From Brucella pecoris (GTDB lineage: Bacteria; Pseudomonadota; Alphaproteobacteria; Rhizobiales; Rhizobiaceae), in assembly GCF_006376675.1 (NCBI RefSeq), contig NZ_VEWK01000001.1, forward strand, positions 310,001 to 374,000: DNA of 64,000 nucleotides, given 5' to 3'. Positions 8,303-16,686 of this stretch are shown piece after piece. How positions within the stretch are numbered: the first letter of the stretch is position 1; each line of letters starts with the position of its first letter. A model generated the notes under the pieces. It did not search any database. It saw only the letters and a list, made by a program, of their open reading frames with translations, and had not been told where the DNA came from. The position numbers and the translations under genes are program-made.

Positions 8303-9595
8303 ATGCTCGAAAAGCTGTTCAAATTGCAGGAACACGGCACTACGGCGAGAACGGAAATTATCGCCGGCGTGACGACCTTCCTGACCATGTCTTACATCAT
8401 CTTCGTAAATCCGGACATTCTGTCCACGACAGGTATGGATCGAAACGCTGTTTTCGTTGCCACCTGCCTAGCGGCAGCTCTCGGCTCGATCATCATGGCG
8501 CTCGTTGCGAACTGGCCTATCGGCATGGCGCCAGGCATGGGTCTCAACGCCTTCTTCGCGTTCACCGTTGTCGGGGCGATGGGTTTTTCTTGGCAGCAGG
8601 CGCTGGGTGCCGTTTTCATTTCCGGTATTATCTTCCTTCTTCTGACCGTGACAGGCATACGCCGCTGGCTGGTTGAAGGCATTCCGCATTCGCTGCGAAG
8701 TGCGATCGCTGCGGGTATCGGCATGTTCCTGGCCCTGATCGGTCTGAAAAGCGCTGGTGTCGTCGTTGGCAATGAAGCAACTTTGGTCGGGCTTGGGGAT
8801 CTGACGAAATCTGGTCCACTGCTGGCTATTGCCGGCTTCTTCATCATCGCCGTGCTGGATGCTTTGAAAGTTCGCGGTGCGATCCTTATAGGTATTCTTG
8901 TCGTCACCGTTGCATCTATCGCTCTTGGCATCAGCCAGTTCGGTGGTGTTTTCTCGGCTCCACCGAGCCTTGCGCCGACCTTCCTTCAGCTTGATGTGAT
9001 GGGCGCTCTGCATACCGGCATTCTGCATGTCATTCTGGTTTTCGTTCTGGTTGAAGTTTTCGATGCTACCGGTACGCTGATTGGTGTGGCGAAGCGGGGC
9101 GGCCTGATCGAACCAGGTAAACCCAACCGTCTCGGGCGTGCCCTTTTTGCCGATAGTACTGCCATTCTTGGCGGCTCGCTTCTCGGTACTTCCTCTACGA
9201 CGGCTTATGTCGAAAGTGCATCGGGTGTTCAGGCTGGTGGCCGTACGGGCCTGACAGCTTTGGTTGTCGCACTTCTGTTTCTTGCAGCCTTGTTCATTTC
9301 GCCGCTTGCCGGTTCGGTTCCGGCTTATGCGACTGCACCGGCTCTGATCTACGTCGCTTGCTTGATGATGCGTGAATTGACCGAGATCGAATGGCACGAT
9401 GTAACGGAAGCTGCACCTGCAGCGCTGACGGCTTTGGCCATCCCGTTCACCTACTCGATTGCCAACGGCCTGGCCTTCGGCTTCATCAGCTATGTCGTTC
9501 TCAAAGCCTTCACTGGCAAGGCACGAGACATTCATCTCGCTACATGGCTGGTTGCCGCACTCTTCGTCATCCGCTTCGCATTCTTTGCGGAATGA
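8303..9595 (+). CDS. NCS2 purine permease, AzgA-type (guanine/hypoxanthine/adenine)
   Basis: The protein is 430 aa with about 12-14 membrane helices. MSYIIFVNPDIL, ANWPIGMAPGMGLNAFF and GTSSTTAYVESASG are signatures of the AzgA/PbuG branch of NCS2 carriers, which import adenine, guanine or hypoxanthine with protons. The ribosome-binding site GGAGGGACG is clear. The next gene, 63 bp downstream, encodes a cytidine/guanine-deaminase-fold enzyme. This supports a purine uptake and salvage pair. Confidence 0.93.
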   Translation: MLEKLFKLQEHGTTARTEIIAGVTTFLTMSYIIFVNPDILSTTGMDRNAVFVATCLAAALGSIIMALVANWPIGMAPGMGLNAFFAFTVVGAMGFSWQQALGAVFISGIIFLLLTVTGIRRWLVEGIPHSLRSAIAAGIGMFLALIGLKSAGVVVGNEATLVGLGDLTKSGPLLAIAGFFIIAVLDALKVRGAILIGILVVTVASIALGISQFGGVFSAPPSLAPTFLQLDVMGALHTGILHVILVFVLVEVFDATGTLIGVAKRGGLIEPGKPNRLGRALFADSTAILGGSLLGTSSTTAYVESASGVQAGGRTGLTALVVALLFLAALFISPLAGSVPAYATAPALIYVACLMMRELTEIEWHDVTEAAPAALTALAIPFTYSIANGLAFGFISYVVLKAFTGKARDIHLATWLVAALFVIRFAFFAE

Positions 9596-9601
9596 CAATA
9601 A

Positions 9602-9634
9602 AAGCGCCGGGCTGAAATGGTCCGGCGCTTGTTC
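9602..9634 (+). terminator. Hairpin between permease and deaminase genes
   Basis: Perfect 9-bp arms AAGCGCCGG and CCGGCGCTT lie around an 11-base loop, followed by GTTCT. The T-tail is short, so partial termination (attenuation) between the two purine genes is likely. Confidence 0.6.
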
Positions 9635-9658
9635 TGCAATATCGGGAGGAATAGAACT

Positions 9659-10258
9659 GTGCAAACAGATGAACTGAAACTGCTGGAAAAACTGATCGAC
9701 GTTATCGAGCAGGATGTTATTCCGCTGACTGAACGAGGAGTTGCAGAAGGCAATAAGGTGTTCGGTGCGGCCTTGTTGCGCAAATCAGATCTATCTCTTG
9801 TTCTTGCTGAAACCAACAATGAGACTGAAAATCCGCTCTGGCACGGCGAAGTGCATACTTTGAAGCGCTTCTACGAGATGCCGGAGAACGGACGTCCAGA
9901 CCCGAAGGATATGGTCTTTCTTTCCACCCACGAGCCTTGTTCGATGTGTCTTTCAGCCATCACTTGGAGCGGTTTCGACAATTTCTACTATCTCTTCAGC
10001 CATGAAGATTCACGAGATGCTTTTTCAATTCCGCACGATTTGAAGATTCTCAAAGAAGTCTTCACGCTGGAGCCAGGTGGGTACAATCGCGATAATGCTT
10101 TCTGGCATAGTCATTCGATTCCTAAGATGGTTGCATCTCTACCGGACGCCGATCGGTCGCGCCTCGGCAAGAGGCTTGACGCCATTTTCGCCCAATACGA
10201 TGAATTGTCCCGGACTTATCAGGCCAGTAAAGATGGAAACGCTATTCCGCTTAACTGA
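9659..10258 (+). CDS. Nucleoside/guanine deaminase-like zinc enzyme
   Basis: The protein is 199 aa. GTG 9659 was chosen because GGGAGGAATAGAACT precedes it; upstream codons lie in the terminator stem. The HGE motif (His62-Gly-Glu64) and PCSMC (Cys94, Cys97) are the zinc and proton-shuttle residues of the cytidine/deoxycytidylate deaminase superfamily. Its neighbour is a purine permease, so guanine or another aminopurine is the likely substrate. The C-terminal part (residues 120-199) differs from classic GuaD, so the substrate is not certain. Confidence 0.8.
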   Translation: MQTDELKLLEKLIDVIEQDVIPLTERGVAEGNKVFGAALLRKSDLSLVLAETNNETENPLWHGEVHTLKRFYEMPENGRPDPKDMVFLSTHEPCSMCLSAITWSGFDNFYYLFSHEDSRDAFSIPHDLKILKEVFTLEPGGYNRDNAFWHSHSIPKMVASLPDADRSRLGKRLDAIFAQYDELSRTYQASKDGNAIPLN

Positions 10259-10373
10259 GAAATTTATGGAATTCGGCGAAAGCGTTTCAGTACCGAACAG
10301 GCTCACAGTCTTGCGCGTACTCGCAAGCTGGCTGAACGGATCAATAATTGTCTGAAGGCTGCTTGAATCATCA

Positions 10374-10404
10374 GAATAGGCGGCGCGATGAGCGCGGCCT
10401 ATTC
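10374..10404. terminator. Bidirectional terminator between deaminase and TRAP genes
   Basis: GAATAGGC and GCCTATTC form an 8-bp stem with an inner CGC/GCG helix. TTTT follows on the plus side, and an A-containing flank lies on the other side. It sits between convergent genes and can serve both. Confidence 0.8.
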
Positions 10405-10421
10405 TTTTGGTTCAGGCTTTA

Positions 10422-11426
10422 TTATTTGCGGATTTCACTGATCTGCTTTTGTACCGCATCGATGACATCGTCGCCGATCTGCGACTTGTACTTGGCATAG
10501 ATCGGCTGGGACTTCTCGAGCATGCGGGCATGCTCTTCCGGTGAAAGAGTGTTCACCTCCAGACCTGCTTCCTTAATCTTCTCGAGCGACTTCTGGTTCA
10601 GTTCGCGAATGACCTTGCGTTCAACGTCGCGGCCGACAACTGCGCATTCACGCAACGCGGCCTGTTCCTCCGGTGAATACGTGTCGAAGATCGGCTTGGA
10701 GTACAGGAAAAGAAACGGCGTGTAGGCGTGTTTCGTTTCCGTGACGAATTTCTGTACCTCATAGAACTTTGATGTATCGATCGTGACGTAAGGGTTTTCC
10801 TGTGCGTCTATAGCCTTTGTTTCCAGTGCTGAGAAGATTTCACCAAAAGCCATAGGCGTGGCATTGGCACCGAAATTCTGGAACGTATCGAGGAAGATGT
10901 TGTTCTGCATCACGCGGACTTTCATACCGCTGAAGTCTTCCCACTTATTGACCGGATGTTTTGAGTTCGAAAGATTCCGGAACCCGTTCTCCCAATAGGC
11001 AAGATTGACGAGGCCGACGGCTGCCAACTTTTCGTCCATCATCTTCCCGAACGAACCGTCGACGACAGCATCTGCTTCTTTATCATTTGCGAAGAGAAAC
11101 GGCAGGTCGAACACGCCCAGTGCCGGAACGATGCCGACGAGCGGTGATGATGACGTGACCACACCTTCTTGCACACCGGAACGTAGCGCCTGTGTTGCCT
11201 GCAAATCGCCACCCAGCGCTCCACCCCAGAAAGCGGTTATCTTCATCTTGCCGCCGGACTTCTCTGCAAGGCATTCATTCATGGCCTTTATGCCATTGCC
11301 GACGGGATGATCCTCATTAATACCGTTCGAGACGCGGATGTTGCGATCTTGAAATTCGGCGAATGCAGGTACGGTTAGCGCTCCCGCCATGAGGGCGGTC
11401 GTTGCCAGCATAATCAGTTTTCTCAT
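10422..11426 (-). CDS. TRAP transporter substrate-binding protein, DctP family
   Basis: A 334-aa periplasmic protein. The first 23 residues (basic start, then LIMLATTALMAGALTVPAFA) are a Sec signal peptide. The DctP fold is shown by WEDFSGMKVRVMQNNIF, which carries the conserved ligand-binding arginine, and by ETKAIDAQENPYVTI. It captures a carboxylate ligand, probably a sugar acid judging from the operon, for the DctQM permease. It is the last gene of the unit, 30 bp after dctM. Confidence 0.93.
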   Translation of the reverse strand: MRKLIMLATTALMAGALTVPAFAEFQDRNIRVSNGINEDHPVGNGIKAMNECLAEKSGGKMKITAFWGGALGGDLQATQALRSGVQEGVVTSSSPLVGIVPALGVFDLPFLFANDKEADAVVDGSFGKMMDEKLAAVGLVNLAYWENGFRNLSNSKHPVNKWEDFSGMKVRVMQNNIFLDTFQNFGANATPMAFGEIFSALETKAIDAQENPYVTIDTSKFYEVQKFVTETKHAYTPFLFLYSKPIFDTYSPEEQAALRECAVVGRDVERKVIRELNQKSLEKIKEAGLEVNTLSPEEHARMLEKSQPIYAKYKSQIGDDVIDAVQKQISEIRK

Positions 11427-11456
11427 AGAACTCTCCTCCCAGAGTTGATGTTAAAC

Positions 11457-12734
11457 CTAATGAAGCCAGTTCATGGGCACCAATACGAGACTTGGAAACA
11501 GAACCAGCAGGAACAGAACGATCACCTGTGAAATCAGGAACGGATTGACACCAGCGACCACTTTTCCAAGCGGCACCTTTGAGACGCCGCTCACCACGTT
11601 CAGCACTACGCCAACAGGCGGAGTGATAAGCCCGATACTGTTGTTCATGATGAACAGGACACCGAAATAGGCCGGATCGATGCCCGCTTGTTTGACTATC
11701 GGCATCAGGACCGGAGTCAGGATCAGGATTGTCGGCGTAAGGTCCAATGCGGTTCCGACCACGAGCACCAGGATCATGATCGCAAACATCAGCAGTTTGG
11801 GGCTGTCAATCAGCGGAGCAATATAGCCGCTGATTTCTGCCGGAATGTTTGCTGCCGTTATCAGCCATGACGAAACCAGCGCCGAGGCGACAAGAAACAT
11901 AATGACGGAGGTTGTTTTCGCGGCCCGTAGAAAGACGCCATAGAGATCGACAAATCTGAGTTCTCGATAAATGAACATACCAACAAAGAGAGCATAGGCT
12001 GCGGCTACCACGGCTGCTTCTGTTGGCGTCATGACACCCATTCGAATGCCGCCGAGGATGATGATTGGCATACCGAGCGCCCATAGTGCGCGCGCGGTCG
12101 CTTGTAGCCGATCTTTACCGGATTGCTTCGGAAGTACTTTTAGATTGTCTTTTCTGACAACAATCTGCCAGGTGAAGAGAAGGGCGATACCCATCATCAG
12201 GCCCGGCACGATGCCGGCCATGAAAAGCTGCGTTATGGATACATTGGCCGCAACACCGAATACGATCATTGCCATTGATGGCGGGATAACCGGCGCGATG
12301 ATGCCACCGGCAGCCATTAACCCGGCAGAACGCGGGATGTTGTAGCCCGCTTTCGCCATCATGGGGACGAGGATGGTTGCAAGCGCCGCAGTATCGGCAG
12401 CGGCCGAACCCGATACGCTTGCCATGATGATAGCCGCGAGAATTGCAACGACACCGAGGCCGCCGCGAATATGGCCCACACAAGCTATGGCGAAATCAAT
12501 GATGCGGCGGGATAAACCGCCCGAATTCATCAGTTCACCGGCCAGAATGAAAAAAGGAATTGCCAGAAGGGTGAAGGAGTCGACACCGGCAATCATGTTC
12601 TGCGCAATGATCTGCGTGTTGAACATTCCCATGTACAGCATGAGAATGACACCACAGAACATAAGCGAGAATGCGATCGGAACACCGATGGCCATGGCGC
12701 CGAGGAGCGAGCCGACAAATACTACAAGTGTCAT
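11457..12734 (-). CDS. TRAP transporter large permease, DctM family
   Basis: A 425-aa, highly hydrophobic subunit with about 12 membrane helices. SGSAAADTAALATILVPMM and GGIIAPVIPPSMAMIVFG are DctM hallmark segments, and the C-terminal NNSIGLITPPVGVVLNV matches the second repeat. It carries Na+-driven import of the ligand delivered by the DctP protein. It follows dctQ by 5 bp. Confidence 0.95.
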   Translation of the reverse strand: MTLVVFVGSLLGAMAIGVPIAFSLMFCGVILMLYMGMFNTQIIAQNMIAGVDSFTLLAIPFFILAGELMNSGGLSRRIIDFAIACVGHIRGGLGVVAILAAIIMASVSGSAAADTAALATILVPMMAKAGYNIPRSAGLMAAGGIIAPVIPPSMAMIVFGVAANVSITQLFMAGIVPGLMMGIALLFTWQIVVRKDNLKVLPKQSGKDRLQATARALWALGMPIIILGGIRMGVMTPTEAAVVAAAYALFVGMFIYRELRFVDLYGVFLRAAKTTSVIMFLVASALVSSWLITAANIPAEISGYIAPLIDSPKLLMFAIMILVLVVGTALDLTPTILILTPVLMPIVKQAGIDPAYFGVLFIMNNSIGLITPPVGVVLNVVSGVSKVPLGKVVAGVNPFLISQVIVLFLLVLFPSLVLVPMNWLH

Positions 12735-12739
12735 GTCGT

Positions 12740-13264
12740 CTACTCCATAAGATGGTCGAGTGAGTGTTCGCCCGCAAAGGTGGCAATTTCCTCATCGGTC
12801 AAGCGACCGGTGACAGCCCGCAAGAAACGCTCGGTAGCAATGATGAACATCGCACTGCCTGTGAATAGCCCGACGCCATATACCCAGATCATCGAAAGGC
12901 CCGTAACGGGTGCAACCATGCTGGCATTGATGTCGAACTGTTTCCACGTGCCCCAAAAGAAGATTCCCGAGCACAACATGACGATCAGATAGCTGATTGC
13001 CATGCACGTGATACGGCCTTGTCGCCCGAAGCGAGCAACGAGGGACTCAATACCCAGATGGCTGTTCTCTCGGAAGGTGAGAACAGCGCCGAGAAACGCT
13101 ACCCAGACGAAGAAATAACGTGAAAGTTCTTCCGATACGGTCAGTCCGGAATTTGCGGCGTAGCGCAAAATCACGTTGACGAAGACCATGATAGCCATGC
13201 CGGCGAGGAGGAAGACGAGAATTGCGCCAAGTATCTTATAGAAGAGGTCGATGGCTTTCGTCAT
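12740..13264 (-). CDS. TRAP transporter small permease, DctQ family
   Basis: A 174-aa protein with four membrane helices. The motif LSRYFFVWVAFLGAVLTFREN with HLGIESL is typical of DctQ small subunits. It pairs with the DctM subunit encoded 5 bp downstream and follows the FAH-family gene by 10 bp, so transporter and enzyme are co-expressed. Confidence 0.93.
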   Translation of the reverse strand: MTKAIDLFYKILGAILVFLLAGMAIMVFVNVILRYAANSGLTVSEELSRYFFVWVAFLGAVLTFRENSHLGIESLVARFGRQGRITCMAISYLIVMLCSGIFFWGTWKQFDINASMVAPVTGLSMIWVYGVGLFTGSAMFIIATERFLRAVTGRLTDEEIATFAGEHSLDHLME

Positions 13265-13274
13265 ATGTCCGCCC

Positions 13275-14444
13275 TCAGACTTTATCGAGCAGATCGCGGG
13301 CTTGCAGATTCTGGATCAGCGCCCTGATGCCGAATGTCCATTCCGGACATTTGTCGGTGCGGTCGACCCAGTTGACGAGTCGCCCGAGCTTGGGAGTGGA
13401 TATTTCAACGCGGTCACCGACTTCGTGCGTGAAGCCTTGTCCGGCACCACGACGGTCCTTGACGGGGGCGAACATCGTGCCGAGGAATAATACAGCGCCG
13501 TCTGGATATTGATGATTGCGGTTCATCATCTGTGATGCGAGATTTTCCGGGTCGCGGCTGATTGCTTCCATCGGGCTTTCGCCCGTCATTTCGAAGCGGT
13601 CCGCTCCATGGACCGTCAGCGACAGCTTGAGCTTGCGCAATACATCCATGGTGAATTCACCGTCAAACAGACGAATGAATGGCCCGATAGCGCAGGATGC
13701 ATTGTTATCTTTAGCTTTGCCAAGCAGGAGTGCCGAACGCCCTTCGACGTCTCGAAGATTGACGTCATTGCCGAGGGTTGCACCAATAATGCGTCCGTCT
13801 GAAGCGACGACCAATACGACTTCAGGTTCGGGATTGTTCCATTGCGAAATCGGTAGAATGCCGACAGTCGCACCGCATCCGACGGCGGACATAGGTTGGG
13901 ATTTGGTGAAGATTTCTGCATCTGGGCCAATGCCCACTTCCAGATATTGGGACCATAGCCCCATTTCCTGGAGGAGCGCTTTGACCTCCGCGGCTTTTTC
14001 GGAGCCAGCCACGACGCCCCGCAAACTGTCGCCAATAACGGGGGCGAGACGTTCACGAACTTCGCGGGCGCGGGAAGGGTCGCCCTTTGCCTGTTCCTCA
14101 ATCACGCGTTCGAGCATGCTGTCAGCGAAGGTGACGCCTGCTGCTTTTATGGACTGTAAATCGATAGGAGCTAGCAACTCCCCGCGGTTGCCGGAAAGAA
14201 AATCGTCGAGTGAGCCAAGGTTTGGGAAGCTGTCCGTATTTTTTAATTCGTTTACTAGCGAATTGCGTTCCAGAAGACCTGAAACAGTAGCCGACAAGCC
14301 GGATAAATCGTGCAGATGACCGTCTTTCACCAGTACCGGACAGGGGCCATTTTCTGCTTTTGACCATGCTCGGCCGATCAAAACCGCAGAATGGCTGTCT
14401 TCAGGCAAAATCGCCGTTGCTTTCAATTCACGCTTGTCTTGCAC
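13275..14444 (-). CDS. FAH-fold enzyme, probable 2-keto-3-deoxy sugar-acid dehydratase/hydrolase
   Basis: The protein is 389 aa. The start is GTG 14444, preceded by TTGGGAGGATATCT; an upstream ATG (14483) would place the ribosome-binding site inside the gene. The C-terminal two thirds have the fumarylacetoacetate hydrolase fold: NNPEPEVVLVV carries the metal-binding glutamates, and GNDVNLRDVEGR follows. The long N-terminal region and total length match the group containing the Caulobacter 2-keto-3-deoxyxylonate dehydratase XylX. Its gene sits between the dehydratase gene and the TRAP genes, which supports a step after aldonate dehydration. The exact sugar is not known. Confidence 0.75.
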   Translation of the reverse strand: MQDKRELKATAILPEDSHSAVLIGRAWSKAENGPCPVLVKDGHLHDLSGLSATVSGLLERNSLVNELKNTDSFPNLGSLDDFLSGNRGELLAPIDLQSIKAAGVTFADSMLERVIEEQAKGDPSRAREVRERLAPVIGDSLRGVVAGSEKAAEVKALLQEMGLWSQYLEVGIGPDAEIFTKSQPMSAVGCGATVGILPISQWNNPEPEVVLVVASDGRIIGATLGNDVNLRDVEGRSALLLGKAKDNNASCAIGPFIRLFDGEFTMDVLRKLKLSLTVHGADRFEMTGESPMEAISRDPENLASQMMNRNHQYPDGAVLFLGTMFAPVKDRRGAGQGFTHEVGDRVEISTPKLGRLVNWVDRTDKCPEWTFGIRALIQNLQARDLLDKV

Positions 14445-14484
14445 AGATATCCTCCCAATGCATGACCGTTTCCCGTGGGCCATA

Positions 14485-14507
14485 TGTTGTCAGGATGTCT
14501 GACAACA
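14485..14507. promoter_or_regulatory. Perfect 23-bp palindrome, probable GntR-family operator
   Basis: TGTTGTCAG and CTGACAACA are perfect 9-bp arms around GATGT. The core TTGTCNGNNNNNCNGACAA resembles sites of FadR-type GntR regulators. It is centred 52 bp upstream of the GTG start of the FAH gene, where it could control FAH-dctQMP separately from the genes upstream. The FadR-type regulator encoded at 19405 is the natural candidate. Confidence 0.7.
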
Positions 14508-14565
14508 ATAGTAATATTATTATTAGCAGTCTGGAGTTGAGTCCAGCCTTCAGGCAGCGCCAAAC

Positions 14566-15771
14566 TCAAAAATTAGATCGATCTGTTTTTCTTCGACTTA
14601 CAGTGTATGCCTTGTCCATTTCCGGATTGAGTTCCATCCCGAGGCCTGCACCGGGTGGAACCGTAATCATGCCGTCCTTTACTTCGGGCAAGGCCGTAAC
14701 AAGATCGCGATACCAGGTCTTGTAGAATGCGCGCACACTTTCCTGAATAAGTGCGTTCGGTGCGTTGAGCGACAGGTGCGTTGAAGCACACAGAACGACA
14801 GGACCGGTACAATCGTGTGGTGCAACCGGAAGATGCCAGGCTTCTGCCATAGCTGCGATCTTACGGGCTTCTGACAGACCACCGCACCAACTCAAGTCGA
14901 GCATGACAACGCCTGCGACGCCCGTTTCGAGCAAATCACGAAACGCCCAACGGCTTCCCAAGGTCTCTGAGGCACAGATTGGTGCGATGCTTGCTTCCGA
15001 ATAACGTTTAAGACTGCCAAGGCTGTCCATCTTGATCGGGTCTTCGTGCCAGAAGGTCTTGAATGGCGCGAGTTCTCGCGCAATCTGCATGGCCGGTAGA
15101 AGCTGCCACATAGAATGGAATTCAACCATGATGTCCATGCGATCACCGACGGCTGCACGGATTTTCTCGAAAGGCTGCAATGCCGCCTTCAGATCAGGCT
15201 GGGAAATATATTGCCCGCGTGTTTTCTCCGCCGCCATGTCGAACGGCCAGATTTTCATTGCCGTTATGCCCTCGTCCAGCAACGAGAGTGCAAGTTCGTC
15301 TGCACGATGCAGGAAGCCATTAAGATCGTCATAATTGGCTCCTGCATTTGCAAGGCCATAATTGGTGGACTGCTGGCCAGTCGCTTTCTTTATGTATTCT
15401 GTTCCGGCACATGTATTGTATGTACGGATGGATTGACGGCTGAAGCCGCCGAGCAACTGAGCGATCGGAAGGTTGGCGGCTTTACCGTAGAGATCCCACA
15501 AGGCGATGTCGAACGCGGAGTTCCCACGCACTTCGGCGCCGGTTGAACGAAATCCGAGATAACCCACAAGGTCAGAGGCTAGCAGATCGATTTGCAACGG
15601 ATCGCGCCCCAGAACACGCGGTGCCACATATTCGTGCAAGTAGGACTCGACCGTCTCGGACATGAAAAAAGTTTCGCCGAGCCCGGTAATTCCTTCGTCC
15701 GTATGAACTTCGACCCACAACAAGTTTGGCCGTTCGGCTACGCGGATCGTTTCGACTGCGATAATCTTCAT
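14566..15771 (-). CDS. Enolase-superfamily (mandelate racemase-like) sugar-acid dehydratase
   Basis: The protein is 401 aa; ATG 15771 follows GGGAGGTGCA. The N-terminal capping domain is followed by a TIM barrel. MKIWPFD holds the first catalytic lysine region; VEFHSMW, FWHEDPI and ICASETLG carry the acidic Mg2+ ligands; and PHDCTGPV carries the C-terminal histidine. This set is typical of mandelate racemase-subgroup acid-sugar dehydratases. It should remove water from an aldonate to give a 2-keto-3-deoxy acid for the adjacent FAH enzyme. The first barrel motif reads K-x-W rather than K-x-K or K-x-H. Confidence 0.85.
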   Translation of the reverse strand: MKIIAVETIRVAERPNLLWVEVHTDEGITGLGETFFMSETVESYLHEYVAPRVLGRDPLQIDLLASDLVGYLGFRSTGAEVRGNSAFDIALWDLYGKAANLPIAQLLGGFSRQSIRTYNTCAGTEYIKKATGQQSTNYGLANAGANYDDLNGFLHRADELALSLLDEGITAMKIWPFDMAAEKTRGQYISQPDLKAALQPFEKIRAAVGDRMDIMVEFHSMWQLLPAMQIARELAPFKTFWHEDPIKMDSLGSLKRYSEASIAPICASETLGSRWAFRDLLETGVAGVVMLDLSWCGGLSEARKIAAMAEAWHLPVAPHDCTGPVVLCASTHLSLNAPNALIQESVRAFYKTWYRDLVTALPEVKDGMITVPPGAGLGMELNPEMDKAYTVSRRKTDRSNF

Positions 15772-15804
15772 TGCACCTCCCAATGCAACCGGAGTGCGTA
15801 TGTA

Positions 15805-16686
15805 CTAGCTCTTTCCGCCTTCATTGAGTTTTTCGAGATGAAGGAGCAGGGCGCTATGATCCTTTTCGCCACCACCTTCTTCCACGAAAGCGGCAAAGGC
15901 ATCGCGTACGGCCTCGGTCAACGGCAAGTTCAACGATAGGTCGCCCGCAGTCTTGAGGATCGAATTGAGATCTTTCAACTGAATACGCGATGTGCCGCCC
16001 GGCTCAAAATTACGATCAATCATTCGCTTGCCGTGCAGTTCGAGAATGCGGCTTTCACAGAAGCCGCCGCGGATGGCGTCGCGGAACGCTGAGCGCGAAC
16101 CGCCACCTTTTTCGACAAGAACCATTGCTTCCGCAATCGCTCCGATGGTCACGGCAACAATCTGCTGATTGGCGAGTTTTGCCAGTTGACCGGCACCAGA
16201 TGGGCCGACGCGGGTAAGGCGTCCCATTGGTTGGAAAACATCAGCGAGTTCAGCAATGACCGCCTCATCGCCTCCAGCCATGATGGCAAGCGTACCTTCC
16301 TGTGCTCCCACCACGCCTCCTGAAACCGGAGCATCGATATGATTGATGCCAACGGCCTGCAAACGCTGAGCATGTTCGCGGGCAAAGTCGGGCGAAATTG
16401 AACTCATGTCGATGACGGTGCTACCATTTTTCATGACGGCAGCAACCCCTTGGTCGAAAAGAACGTCGCGTACTGCCGGGCCATCGGTTAACATGGTGAT
16501 GACTATATCGGCGTTCTCTGCCGCCTCGGCGGCGGTTTGGGCGAGTTTGGCACCTTTTCCGCCAAGAGAGGCTAACTTGGCGCTATTCCGGTTCCAGGCT
16601 GTTATACCGAAGCCAGCATCCAGAAGACGACCAGCCATCGGCGCGCCCATCAGGCCAGTCCCAAGAAATGCAATCCTGCGCGTCAA
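15805..16686 (-). CDS. NAD-binding beta-hydroxyacid dehydrogenase (3-HIBDH / tartronate semialdehyde reductase family)
   Basis: The protein is 293 aa. An N-terminal Rossmann fold with FLGTGLMGAPMAGRL (GxGxxG) is followed by IDAPVSGGVVGAQEGTL, the family's substrate-binding segment. GPSGAGQLAKLANQ holds the catalytic lysine region, and the C-terminal domain is all-helical. It oxidises or reduces a 3-hydroxy acid such as 2-hydroxy-3-oxopropionate, L-threonate or a related four-carbon acid. It overlaps the upstream dehydrogenase gene by 4 bp (ATGA), so the two are translationally coupled. Confidence 0.88.
   Translation of the reverse strand: MTRRIAFLGTGLMGAPMAGRLLDAGFGITAWNRNSAKLASLGGKGAKLAQTAAEAAENADIVITMLTDGPAVRDVLFDQGVAAVMKNGSTVIDMSSISPDFAREHAQRLQAVGINHIDAPVSGGVVGAQEGTLAIMAGGDEAVIAELADVFQPMGRLTRVGPSGAGQLAKLANQQIVAVTIGAIAEAMVLVEKGGGSRSAFRDAIRGGFCESRILELHGKRMIDRNFEPGGTSRIQLKDLNSILKTAGDLSLNLPLTEAVRDAFAAFVEEGGGEKDHSALLLHLEKLNEGGKS

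Noticed and set aside
8468-9664. 398-codon minus-strand frame opposite the purine permease
   Set aside because: Low-complexity Gln/Arg/Asn-rich translation with no motif; the opposite strand encodes a clear NCS2 permease.
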